9,792 nucleotides of DNA. It comes from an uncultured Porphyromonas sp. GTDB lineage: Bacteria; Bacteroidota; Bacteroidia; Bacteroidales; Porphyromonadaceae. The position numbers and the translations under genes are program-made. Numbering within the stretch: position 1 is the stretch's first letter; each line of letters starts with the position of its first letter. The notes under the pieces were generated by a model. The model did no database searches. It saw only the letters and a program-made list of their open reading frames with translations, and was not told where the DNA came from. The stretch lies in assembly GCA_945875135.1 (NCBI GenBank), contig CAMCJO010000052.1:1-9792 (forward strand). Reading direction: 5' to 3'. This document shows, piece after piece, positions 1 to 8,097 of this stretch.

Positions 1-1826
1 GTCTGGCCATTGTAGACCGACCATCCTTTGGAACGTGCTGTGGTGACCATACTCTTGGAGATATGATTACCCTCATCGGGGGCAGTGGTATCAACTGCGT
101 ACAGCTTACCCTTAGTCTCTGAGGTCGCCTTGGTAGGTAGTTGTGAGACTAGATCTCGCATTGCTATGAGATCTATCTTATTGACTTCAACATGTAGCTC
201 TTGAAGCGACTTAAGGTCTAGCGGGTTAAAGGAGATAAGCCTATTGTTGCTAAGCCAAAGCTCCTGCAGATCGTGATAGGCGGGTAGCTCTATCGAAGAG
301 ATTTGATTGAAAGCTAGTGCGAGCTTGCTCATTGGGGCTCGCGATGGTAACAGGAGGCTGCGCAGATGATTGTGACTTAGGTCTAGCTCTTTGAGCTGTT
401 GCTGTGCAGATAGATCAACAAACTCCAGCAGGTTATGACTAAGGTCTAGAGACTCTATATGAGGAGCCTGAGTAAGGTCGACTTCCTTCAGCTGATCATT
501 GGGGATACGCACCTCTGTTATGTTAGATCCATAGATGGTTACGATGTTTCGCTCCGAGAGAATGATGCGATTATGTCCCACCTGGAGACTCTCACCGGGG
601 TCACAGAGGTTATTTCCATTGAGATCTATAAAGAGATCGCTCCCCTTCAAGTCAAGAGAGAGCTCTCCCCCACGTTGCTGCTGAGTCGTAATAATAAATC
701 CTTCCTTGGTCGGGTCAATCTTTGGATCACTAGAGCCTGCGTAGAGCTGCTCTACACCACCGTGATAGTCATAGACATCCCATCCTAGACTATTCGCCAG
801 AGAGACAACACTCTTAGAGCAGACATTTGCCTCTCGGGGCGTTATACCCTGCGTATTGATAGCTATGAAACGCTTCTCCTCTCTAGACTTATCATCTGCA
901 GGAAGCGTAGACACGAGTTGCTTCATACGCTCTAACGAGAAGTTGTTTTGGTAGATCCGAAGCTCCTTGAGGCGTGTCGGATTGACATGTAGGGTAAGCT
1001 CGCGAAGCTCATTGCAAGAGAGATCTACGCTCTCTAGCAGAGCACCTCGAGAGAGATCTATAGCAGTAAGCCCACAACGAGAGGCGTAGAGCCCAGTCAC
1101 GGTAGCGAGTGCACGGATAGACAGCTCCTTTAGGTTCGGATTATTGGATACACTAACGACCTTGAGATTGGTACAAGCCATCGGGATATTTAGCTCCGTC
1201 AGCTCATTGTCATCTAGATGAATGGAGGAAAGCGATATGGCCCCCCTGAGTATCGGGTTCTGGAGAGCGCATCGATCAGCTTCGAGCCACGATAGTCTAT
1301 TGCAATCTGAGAGGAGGAGGCTGTGAAGCTTAGGACTATCCGAGGCGTATAGATGGGTGAGCGAATAGCAAGCTGTCGCATTGACAACTTCTAGCATCGT
1401 CTCTCTCAGATTGACCTCAGCAATGCTTGGACAAGACTGGAGACTAAGCTCACCAACGATGGGGTTTCCTCTCAGGTTTAGCTTAATGAGTGAGTGCGCT
1501 GCGGTCAGATCTATGGCTTCGATTTGATCTGGGGTCTCACTGTTTTGTAGTATCAGCTCTGTTATCGTCTTGCCATAGATTGTCAAGGGGAGATGGTTGT
1601 TTTGCAATGCCTTGACCATCTTCTTACCAGACTGGATAGCCTCGCCAGGGTCAAGAGTTTTATTGCCATTTAAGTCAATCCACAGTTGTTCACCTGAGAT
1701 ATAGCCAGTGAGTTCGCTATACTGTCCCGTAGGAGTTATAGTTATGGACTCCGCGGTACTCTGAGCTGTGACGCCAGTTGCTATGCCAAGAGAGGCAAGG
1801 AAGAATAATTGCTTGAGAATATTCAT
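1..1826 (-). CDS. Secreted leucine-rich-repeat protein with two calcium-loop modules (C-terminus off the window)
   Basis: An open frame of 608 codons starts at the ATG at 1826-1824 and reaches the left edge without a stop, so the C-terminus is missing. I translated it through the whole stretch and found no frameshift. Residues 1-21 form a signal peptide ending VTA before QS. Two homologous modules follow. Each begins with a 12-residue loop of EF-hand/dockerin type, DLNGNKTLDPGE at residues 51-62 and DLNGNNLCDPGE at 401-412. Each continues with LRRs (about 90-296 and 433-551; for example LESLDLSHN-like units) and closes with a segment containing SK..V..A...GW.VY (W349 and W602). The architecture recalls internalin-like surface proteins such as P. 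gingivalis InlJ. The lost end probably carries a T9SS sorting domain like that of its neighbour, but this is inference. A role in adhesion or ligand capture is likely but unproven. It is the last visible gene of the operon, 36 bases after its paralogue. Confidence 0.85.
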   Translation of the reverse strand, partial: MNILKQLFFLASLGIATGVTAQSTAESITITPTGQYSELTGYISGEQLWIDLNGNKTLDPGEAIQSGKKMVKALQNNHLPLTIYGKTITELILQNSETPDQIEAIDLTAAHSLIKLNLRGNPIVGELSLQSCPSIAEVNLRETMLEVVNATACYSLTHLYASDSPKLHSLLLSDCNRLSWLEADRCALQNPILRGAISLSSIHLDDNELTELNIPMACTNLKVVSVSNNPNLKELSIRALATVTGLYASRCGLTAIDLSRGALLESVDLSCNELRELTLHVNPTRLKELRIYQNNFSLERMKQLVSTLPADDKSREEKRFIAINTQGITPREANVCSKSVVSLANSLGWDVYDYHGGVEQLYAGSSDPKIDPTKEGFIITTQQQRGGELSLDLKGSDLFIDLNGNNLCDPGESLQVGHNRIILSERNIVTIYGSNITEVRIPNDQLKEVDLTQAPHIESLDLSHNLLEFVDLSAQQQLKELDLSHNHLRSLLLPSRAPMSKLALAFNQISSIELPAYHDLQELWLSNNRLISFNPLDLKSLQELHVEVNKIDLIAMRDLVSQLPTKATSETKGKLYAVDTTAPDEGNHISKSMVTTARSKGWSVYNGQ

Positions 1827-1829
1827 AAG

Positions 1830-1852
1830 AGGAATTAGATATGATAAGTCAA
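1830..1852 (-). repeat. Duplicated 3' end of the barrel gene (relic copy between the LRR genes)
   Basis: These 23 bases match 3493-3515 with one mismatch. The original copy encodes the last residues and stop of the barrel protein plus a few downstream bases. The relic read on the minus strand still gives TTG ACT TAT CAT ATC TAA, LTYHI-stop, and the single mismatch is synonymous (TAC to TAT). The relic lies in the 36-base gap between the two LRR genes, three bases before the second gene's ATG. Confidence 0.7.
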
Positions 1853-1862
1853 AAATCCAACT

Positions 1863-3431
1863 TCAGATAATGAGCTTACAGCTACTACTACCTATCCGCA
1901 ATATGTACACACCTTTAGATAGAGGTATGTAGCTATCGGTGTGGGTGAGTGTAGTCTGTAAGAGCTGTGTACCATCTAGCGTGTAGATGGTGAGTGTCTT
2001 GGAGAGCAACTCCTCTCCTCTGATCCATACGCCAGCTCCCTCGACATAGCATCGGTAGTGTTCTGTCTGAAGTGGAGCTTCGCATGCTCTGTGATTACCC
2101 TCGTAGGGTATCCATGTGTGAGAGGAAGCATCCCACTGGGAGGGTTGCCATCTCTTAGCCTTAGCCTCAGCGACTTGCTTGGGGCGCATTTGATTCGTCT
2201 CAGGTCTTACCGAGTCATCATAGATACCTAGTATAGCTGGACTCTCAGACTCAGGGATCATCAGTAGCCCGTCTACGATCTGCTGCACGAGCACCTCTGA
2301 TAGATGCCCCTGACTACAGATGAAAGAGCGCAGTCTCGGCATAGCCCTAAAGCACATATCCTCTACTTGATTGCCCGCAAAGCTTAGACGGGTAGCAATG
2401 GGTAGCTGATCCAGAAAGAGCGTTGATATCTTACAGCTGTCAGCTACGATCTCTTCGATAGCTCCTCGCACTGTGATGGCTGGCTTATCTAGTATATACT
2501 GGATGCGCTCTCCATTGCGCCACTCACCCTTGACCCCTCGCATGAGAAGCTCCGTCCCCTCCTTGACTCGTATGGTGAAGGATATATGCTCGCCAAGCTC
2601 TATCTCTGGATAAAAGGTCGTAAAGGACAGATCCGAGCGATCTGCTGGGAGGTTGTTGTCATAGGGCTGGTAGATGTCACTGTTTGTACGACACTTGACG
2701 GTCCATCCCTTAGCTTGTAGCTGGTTGATATGCTCCTGGGGGATAGTGTTCTGCTCGTAAGGATCCACCTTACTTAAGACCACGATGGAGCCGCGCTGTG
2801 CGTTTGGCGTGAGATTGGGCAGATGAGCGATGAGGCTGTCTATCCCTTCGGCCATAAACCTATTGGAGTAGATGAAGAGCTGGTTGAGGAAGGGAGAACT
2901 GGCAAAGTCTAACGTGGAGATCATGTTACCACTACAATTAAGCGTGGAGAGCTGTGGGCAGTTGCTTAGATCTAGCTGCTTGAAATAGTTATTGTCCACA
3001 AAGACCTGCTGTAGCTGCTCATTTAGCGTGAGGTCTAACTCCTTAATAAGATTGTTAGCACACTGGAGCTGCGCTAGATAGTCGCAGTAGTATAGGTTCA
3101 GCTTGCGTATCTTATTGTCATTGATCGCGAGCCACTCCAGCGACAAGGCGCGAGACAAATCTATGTCTGTAATGCCACACCCATTGGCGTTGAAGTCAGT
3201 GATCGGTCCTGTGAAAGTAATCTCTTGAGACTGGATCTCATAAGAGACATCCTCGGCTGGGTCGTAGATACCCTTTAGTCCCTCGATGGTGATATCTCCA
3301 TTGGCAATGATATTGAGGGTAATGGTTTCGCCTATCTTCTTGTCTGTCGTAATCTTGATGGCTTCGCGCTGCTGAGCAAAGCTTGTCAGCGGTAGAAGGA
3401 GTATGACGAAGTAGAGTATATACTTGTGCAT
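1863..3431 (-). CDS. Leucine-rich-repeat surface protein with T9SS C-terminal sorting domain (InlJ-like)
   Basis: This 522-residue protein is predicted to be exported by Sec and then by the type IX system to the cell surface. Residues 1-19 are a signal peptide ([19 protein letters not shown], then QQ). Module 1 (about 25-250) has 21-residue LRRs at roughly 84-192. Several carry Cys at the inner strand position (LAQLQC, LSTLNC), as in the cysteine-ladder LRRs of Listeria InlJ. Module 2 (about 262-450) is a shorter, decayed repeat of the same plan, and each module closes with a KGW or KRW segment (W243, W428). Residues 455-522 look like a T9SS type A sorting domain: [12 protein letters not shown], then [13 protein letters not shown] and the basic-hydrophobic end CKLII. 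It is paralogous to the next gene downstream, but its two calcium-type loops are degraded. It lies 66 bases after the barrel gene, probably in the same operon. Adhesion or ligand binding is plausible; no enzymatic motif is seen. Confidence 0.85.
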   Translation of the reverse strand: MHKYILYFVILLLPLTSFAQQREAIKITTDKKIGETITLNIIANGDITIEGLKGIYDPAEDVSYEIQSQEITFTGPITDFNANGCGITDIDLSRALSLEWLAINDNKIRKLNLYYCDYLAQLQCANNLIKELDLTLNEQLQQVFVDNNYFKQLDLSNCPQLSTLNCSGNMISTLDFASSPFLNQLFIYSNRFMAEGIDSLIAHLPNLTPNAQRGSIVVLSKVDPYEQNTIPQEHINQLQAKGWTVKCRTNSDIYQPYDNNLPADRSDLSFTTFYPEIELGEHISFTIRVKEGTELLMRGVKGEWRNGERIQYILDKPAITVRGAIEEIVADSCKISTLFLDQLPIATRLSFAGNQVEDMCFRAMPRLRSFICSQGHLSEVLVQQIVDGLLMIPESESPAILGIYDDSVRPETNQMRPKQVAEAKAKRWQPSQWDASSHTWIPYEGNHRACEAPLQTEHYRCYVEGAGVWIRGEELLSKTLTIYTLDGTQLLQTTLTHTDSYIPLSKGVYILRIGSSSCKLII

Positions 3432-3492
3432 AGCTTATAGTTGGTTTATTGGATTAGTAATCGCTCTTCATAGGTGTGACGAGCAGAAGCAA

Positions 3493-3515
3493 AGGAATTA
3501 GATATGGTAAGTCAA
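3493..3515 (-). repeat. Duplicated 3' end of the barrel gene (native copy)
   Basis: This is the partner of 1830-1852. It contains the final LTYHI codons and TAA stop of the barrel gene and five bases of the spacer before the first LRR gene. Here the element lies 61 bases from the LRR start codon rather than three, so a shared ribosome-binding role is unlikely. Confidence 0.7.
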
Positions 3516-5174
3516 GGAGAGGAGCACTCCGTAGGAGCGTGCCTGCTCCCCGATCAGCTCTGGGTGGCTAAATATGCCCGAGGAGGTAGTCGGCCTACCC
3601 TCGTAGAGAGGTCGTCTTGTGCTTAGTCGACTAGGAGCGTAGAAGGCATCCACGCCTATGGTCATCGCTTGGCTACGTGGCAGTGGTATGGATAGCTGAC
3701 CATGCCATCTAAGCTCTAGACCAGACTTGAGCTTACTCAGTAGAGGCAGGTAAGCCAGCTGGTAGTCGAGCTGATCCTTGTAGCCACGCTCCACGACATA
3801 GGTCGATGAGAGCGGTAGACGATACGCCACGGAGAGAGCCGTGTAGAGACGATCGCTGTATCGATAGTCACAGCCCGCCCAGGGTCTCACGACACTATAG
3901 TCTATGTGATTAGAGCTCCCCTTGTAAAGCTCCTGATGATAGTGATAGCCCCCGCCGAGGGAGAGAGCTAGCTGATGTCTAGAGGAGAGCGGGATCTGAT
4001 AGCGTCCTCTGAGCTGAGCGTCGTAGTCTGACTGCCGATAGGTCTGTCGCTGACCGATCTGGCGTAGATCTGTGATGGTGAGATGCTCTTGGTCTGGCTG
4101 ATGGGTCGCATAGATATACTCGGTACCTAGACGATGTAGTATGTTACTCTCTAGAGCCAAGGTACACCTGCCCCACCCCACACTACTGAGCAGTCTCACA
4201 TTATTATTAAGGAGTCCGAAGAGCCCAGCAGCGGACGACTCTTCCGTCCGCATCTTGTAGAGTTGGTCAGAGAGTAGGAGCGTATAGTGAGGAGCTCCGA
4301 GCTCACGCTGTCTACTCCTTAATAATAGGTCTACTGCCACACCACCCATATAGTGCATACGAGAGGTGCCAAAGAAGATTTTAGTATTCTGCACATCCAC
4401 CATCCCAAAGCCGTACGTTAGCGGGAACTTGTCCTGCTGTGAGGATCTCCAGAGCCATAAGTTCATATACTTACGATGATAGAGCGCATGTAGCGTAGCC
4501 GATAGGTCTAGCGAGCTAAAGTGATGCTTGTAGCCTAGGGTCGCTTGGAGAGTACCGGTCGTATTGTAGACACGAGGGTCTTCGTACTTATAGGCTATCT
4601 CCCCAGTGAAGTGTAGCCCAGCGCCCAGCTCTGAAGCACCTCGCCTGAGCGCATAGAGAGCGCCTGCTATATAATGCTCATAGCGATAATCACCGCCAGA
4701 GGTGTCAGCGACAAGGTATGGTAGGTAGTACTCAGGCTGTCGTATGGCTGAATAGCCTATCGCTCCCTGATAGCCTAAGCCTACAGAGACATAGCCACTG
4801 AGACGACCTCGATGCTTGAAGTTTGCCACACCCATCGCCACCAGCTCTCCAGCCGTCTCCGTGGCTCCCTCGTAAGGAGCTCTGACCCCGTCCTGAGAGA
4901 GGTAGTTACTCCGTAGCCCCACGAGAGCATAGGTCGTGTCTTGCGGTATCTCCGTTGGGATTGTGTAGCGTACCTTAGCAAGCTTATCCTCAGCCCGTGG
5001 TGTGATCTCCGCATAGTATCTTTGGAGCGCAGAGCTATAGACCTCTCCCTGCCCTATGATAAAGGGGGAAGCGGGCGTCTGCGCCTTTGCGACCGCTACA
5101 TAGCCTAGCAGTAGTAAGCAAAGGACGAAGCTACGGATAGATAGAGAGGCGTGGGTAAAGGCGTGTAGATACAT
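3498..5174 (-). CDS. Predicted outer-membrane beta-barrel protein, DUF6850 type
   Basis: This is a 558-residue protein. A long N-region precedes a hydrophobic core (about residues 16-31), with likely signal cleavage at AKA before QTPASPF. The rest lacks membrane helices and is made of alternating-hydrophobicity strands rich in Tyr, Arg, Leu and Gly (for example LSGYVSVGLGYQ and LALSLGGGYHYHQ). It ends in a strand-like LLSLTYHI, as expected for an outer-membrane barrel. I recognise the general look and gene context of the DUF6850 barrel family, found beside DUF4876 lipoproteins and TonB receptors in Bacteroidota. The family name comes from memory and needs a profile search. No function is known to me. 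The start lies only 6 bases after the receptor's stop, so translation is probably coupled. It may act as an accessory channel or scaffold for the receptor. Confidence 0.75.
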   Translation of the reverse strand: MYLHAFTHASLSIRSFVLCLLLLGYVAVAKAQTPASPFIIGQGEVYSSALQRYYAEITPRAEDKLAKVRYTIPTEIPQDTTYALVGLRSNYLSQDGVRAPYEGATETAGELVAMGVANFKHRGRLSGYVSVGLGYQGAIGYSAIRQPEYYLPYLVADTSGGDYRYEHYIAGALYALRRGASELGAGLHFTGEIAYKYEDPRVYNTTGTLQATLGYKHHFSSLDLSATLHALYHRKYMNLWLWRSSQQDKFPLTYGFGMVDVQNTKIFFGTSRMHYMGGVAVDLLLRSRQRELGAPHYTLLLSDQLYKMRTEESSAAGLFGLLNNNVRLLSSVGWGRCTLALESNILHRLGTEYIYATHQPDQEHLTITDLRQIGQRQTYRQSDYDAQLRGRYQIPLSSRHQLALSLGGGYHYHQELYKGSSNHIDYSVVRPWAGCDYRYSDRLYTALSVAYRLPLSSTYVVERGYKDQLDYQLAYLPLLSKLKSGLELRWHGQLSIPLPRSQAMTIGVDAFYAPSRLSTRRPLYEGRPTTSSGIFSHPELIGEQARSYGVLLSLTYHI

Positions 5175-5180
5175 AGTGTG

Positions 5181-8000
5181 TTAAAACTTTACGGAGGTCT
5201 CTAGTCCAAAGTAAGGTACGACCCACTCACGAGCCGTCGTCTTGTCTTTTTGCAGATACTTCGGAGAGATGTCTATAATGTTGTCGATAAAGAATGAGAG
5301 CCGGATGTGCTCGCCTAGCTGCTTCGTACCCTTGAAGCTCATACGCACAGATATAGGCTTTATATTCGCCCGATAGTAGAGTTCGTCGAGAGATCTATTG
5401 AGGTAGCGCATCGGAGAGGAGAGGTCATTCATCTGTGCGATCTCCTTCTCACCGACAGGTAGCTTGCGGCCATTCAGGTCCATCAGCTCATAGGGGTAAG
5501 GGCTCTGCTCACGCCCATAGTAAGACTTGCTAAACCATATCACCTGAAAGAAGTTGGTCAGTATCACCCCCCACTCGGGGATGTGCGTTGTAGCCCATAG
5601 ATTGGTATTGACACGGTGATAGTGACGATGATCCCCCTTGCCGTAGATACCTACGTAAGGGTACTTAACGTCGAACTCGATAATCTCCGGACGGTACATG
5701 ACAGGTATAGCAGAGGCGTATAGCGTGTGGTAGTAAGCACCATTGAGCTCAAACTGCGTGCGGATAGCCTTAAAGTAAGGAGTCCGCAGACGGTACTCGA
5801 CGCCGCGCTTCACCGTTCGCTCAGAGTTTTGCACCGTTGAGAGCGAGGTAAAGTCTTGGTAAAGGTCCTCATAGAAGTCCTCCTTGACAGGTCTTTTACC
5901 AGCTGGGAGGGAGCCTCCGATAGGACGGCGGTAGGTAGGATAAGTGATCGGATAATAGGCTGGAGCGTAGGCGTACCCGCTATTCATATCCTCCTGAAAG
6001 AGCGTCACAGCGAGCGTATAGCGCTGATAAGAGAGATCTATGCCGATCTCTTTCTTCTCATTGCTCATAGCCCTTAGATTAGGGTTGGAGGGGTCGTGCT
6101 TGATCGCGTAAGTCATCAAGTGATCTCTCTTAAGGTCGCTGTAGTAGGCATTAAGAGCGGAGAAGTATCGATAGACGTTGTCTGGATATAGGTAGTCTAG
6201 CGTGGGCAGCTTATGAGCCACACCATATCCTAGGCGCACAGCCGTGGCAAAGCCCGAGGGAGCTGTATAGGTCCACGAGAGCTTGATGCGTGGATCGAGT
6301 AGTATCTCGTGCGCTAGACGATAGTTGTGCGGTAGATTGAGCATCTGCGTGGCACGTAGCCCCACATTGCCATCTATGCGGTGACGACCTAGTGAGACGT
6401 AGAGACGATCCTCTAGGAAGAGTGCTATATTCGAGAGAGCTGGGATGGCATAGTTAGGGCGAACCCATATAAACGTATTGTCACCAGGATAAGGAGGACG
6501 GGAAGGGTCTATGACGGCACCTCGGCCCCAGTTCTTAGCAATGGAGTAGTCGACACCATATAGTAATGTCTGCTGCAGAGGAGCCAGCCAGGCCATAGGA
6601 CTCTCACCCGACAGCGTAGTCTGGAGTGCCAAGGGCTGATTGTCCATCTTGTAGTAAGCATAGTAAGAGGTGGGGAGGAACTCACCCTCTTGTAGTCCCA
6701 TCTCCCTACTGATAGGCATGACAGCGGGACCTCGCCCAGATAGATAGAGGTACTTACGACTGAGGAGGTCGTAGGTATAGTCCACCGTCGATCTCCACGA
6801 CAAAGTCCTAAGCCACGAGAGCTGAGGCGACCAGCGAGCATTAGCCACCAGTGTCGTGCGGTAGTACTCTGTATTGTATCGCTCATCTTGCTGCTCTACC
6901 AGCTCGTCCGTGCGGCTGTTTTGTATAGAGGCGGTCTGGTGTAGCGTAGCGGTCACGTCTAGCACACCTCCAGTATCACCCAGGTCTCTATGGTAGGCAT
7001 AGGAGAGCTGCGCTGTAGCTCTTGTATAGCGTTCTAGTCGCTCTCTAGGATCACTCCGGTAGTCTACCACATCGCCACCAATGTGTAGACTGTTGTAACC
7101 TGTAGAGCCGAGAGCTATACCCTTGCCTATATAAGCTAACTTGAAGAGCGGGTCTACCTTGGCACGCCCCTCCCAGGGCGTCACACCACGCTTAGGGTGT
7201 AGCTTGATCGCTCCACTACTTAGATTACCCTCGGAGGCGGAGCTAATACCCTGCTCTACCTCGACACGGTCGTAGTGATTGGTCGAGAGCGTACGCAGAT
7301 CTATCCCCGAGTTGAGCGAGCTACGCCTCGTGACTACCCGATCTGGCAGATAGGTCGAGAAGCGACTCATACCAGTCAGCCCCTGCATCTGCACACGAGA
7401 GGCATCGTTAGTAATAGGAGCACCATCTATCATGATTGAGGTGCCGAGGGAGCTATTGTCGTCCTGTCCTACCTGACGATTGGTCACCCCCTTGAAGTCT
7501 CCTATGCCAGGCGTCGTAGTCACAGCACCTGGGAGCAGAAGCAAGATGTCTTTTATCGAGACTGGCTGTATGTTTTGCATAGCCTCCTGACCGATGACCA
7601 CCTCGCTCTTGTCCTTGCGGTAGGCGCCCAGCACCTCCACCTCAGGTAGCTCAATGCTCAGCCTACGTAGGGAGATGTCAACCTGCTCTAGCCCCTGGAC
7701 CGAGAGCGTGCGACTATATGGGGCGAAGCCGACACAGCGCACCACCAGCGTGTAGGTACCGCTCTGTCGAAGAGGCAGGGTAAAGCGGCCATCAGCATCA
7801 CAGACTACACCCTGATTGATCTCGCTAATCCCTACTGTAGCCCACCCGATAGGAGCGTGGTCCTTAGCATTGCGTACACGACCTGTGATGCCGATTGATG
7901 GCGGAGGAGTCGTGTACGACATGGCAAAGACAAGCTCAGGTAGGAGCAAGAGCCAAAGCGTGATAAGCGTCAGTAGCGTATGTCTGTGTAGGATAGCCAT
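5181..8000 (-). CDS. TonB-dependent outer-membrane receptor with carboxypeptidase-regulatory-like domain
   Basis: This 939-residue receptor is predicted to import a ligand across the outer membrane using TonB-ExbBD energy. A signal peptide covers residues 1-26 (LLPELVFA, then MSYT). Residues 36-112 are a carboxypeptidase-D-regulatory-like beta-sandwich (ITGRVRNAKDHAPIGWATVGI ... CDADGRFTLPL ... YTLVVRCVGFAPYSRTL). LPEVEVLG at 118-125 fits a TonB-box-like stretch. The plug spans about 130-270, with the usual SIMIDGAPI (188-196) and YDRVEVEQGISSASEGNLSSGAIKL (split here at 243-267) segments. The remainder forms the barrel and ends in the aromatic TSVKF. The length suits a 22-strand receptor. 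No SusD-like gene is present; the preceding DUF4876 lipoprotein probably takes that accessory place. The substrate cannot be told from the sequence: metal, haem, peptide and glycan remain open. Confidence 0.93.
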   Translation of the reverse strand: MAILHRHTLLTLITLWLLLLPELVFAMSYTTPPPSIGITGRVRNAKDHAPIGWATVGISEINQGVVCDADGRFTLPLRQSGTYTLVVRCVGFAPYSRTLSVQGLEQVDISLRRLSIELPEVEVLGAYRKDKSEVVIGQEAMQNIQPVSIKDILLLLPGAVTTTPGIGDFKGVTNRQVGQDDNSSLGTSIMIDGAPITNDASRVQMQGLTGMSRFSTYLPDRVVTRRSSLNSGIDLRTLSTNHYDRVEVEQGISSASEGNLSSGAIKLHPKRGVTPWEGRAKVDPLFKLAYIGKGIALGSTGYNSLHIGGDVVDYRSDPRERLERYTRATAQLSYAYHRDLGDTGGVLDVTATLHQTASIQNSRTDELVEQQDERYNTEYYRTTLVANARWSPQLSWLRTLSWRSTVDYTYDLLSRKYLYLSGRGPAVMPISREMGLQEGEFLPTSYYAYYKMDNQPLALQTTLSGESPMAWLAPLQQTLLYGVDYSIAKNWGRGAVIDPSRPPYPGDNTFIWVRPNYAIPALSNIALFLEDRLYVSLGRHRIDGNVGLRATQMLNLPHNYRLAHEILLDPRIKLSWTYTAPSGFATAVRLGYGVAHKLPTLDYLYPDNVYRYFSALNAYYSDLKRDHLMTYAIKHDPSNPNLRAMSNEKKEIGIDLSYQRYTLAVTLFQEDMNSGYAYAPAYYPITYPTYRRPIGGSLPAGKRPVKEDFYEDLYQDFTSLSTVQNSERTVKRGVEYRLRTPYFKAIRTQFELNGAYYHTLYASAIPVMYRPEIIEFDVKYPYVGIYGKGDHRHYHRVNTNLWATTHIPEWGVILTNFFQVIWFSKSYYGREQSPYPYELMDLNGRKLPVGEKEIAQMNDLSSPMRYLNRSLDELYYRANIKPISVRMSFKGTKQLGEHIRLSFFIDNIIDISPKYLQKDKTTAREWVVPYFGLETSVKF

Positions 8001-8028
8001 AGTGTGTGTGAGCGGTCAATGAGGTAAG

Positions 8029-8060
8029 GTAGGGGGACGTATCTATGCACGCCCCCCTAC
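8029..8060 (-). promoter_or_regulatory. Strong intergenic hairpin between lipoprotein and receptor genes
   Basis: In the mRNA, GTAGGGGGGCGT (8060-8049) pairs with ACGTCCCCCTAC (8040-8029) over 12 base pairs, one of them G-U, around an 8-base loop (8048-8041). No U-tract follows, so it does not look like an intrinsic terminator. It more likely stabilises the upstream lipoprotein message or sets the relative amounts of lipoprotein and receptor, as intergenic hairpins do in other multi-gene messages. The receptor ATG is 29 bases beyond it. Confidence 0.6.
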
Positions 8061-8097
8061 GGTAGATAATTACAATATGGTGGACTTAAGGAGCCCC

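Noticed and set aside
459..788. Plus-strand frame of 109 codons
   Set aside because: It lies wholly opposite the continuous minus-strand LRR frame, which has a signal peptide and clear repeats, and it resembles no protein.
1835..1852. TTGACT as a -35 box of a promoter before the second LRR gene
   Set aside because: It is part of the copied end of the barrel gene, no -7 TAnnTTTG box follows, and the enterobacterial -35 consensus does not apply in Bacteroidota.
4781..5014. Overlapping minus-strand frames inside the barrel, receptor and lipoprotein genes (also 6509-6886 and 8105-8296)
   Set aside because: They are Arg- and Ser-rich translations in other frames of well-supported genes, without signals or domains.
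8029..8060. Intrinsic terminator
   Set aside because: The stem is strong but no U-tract follows it on either strand.
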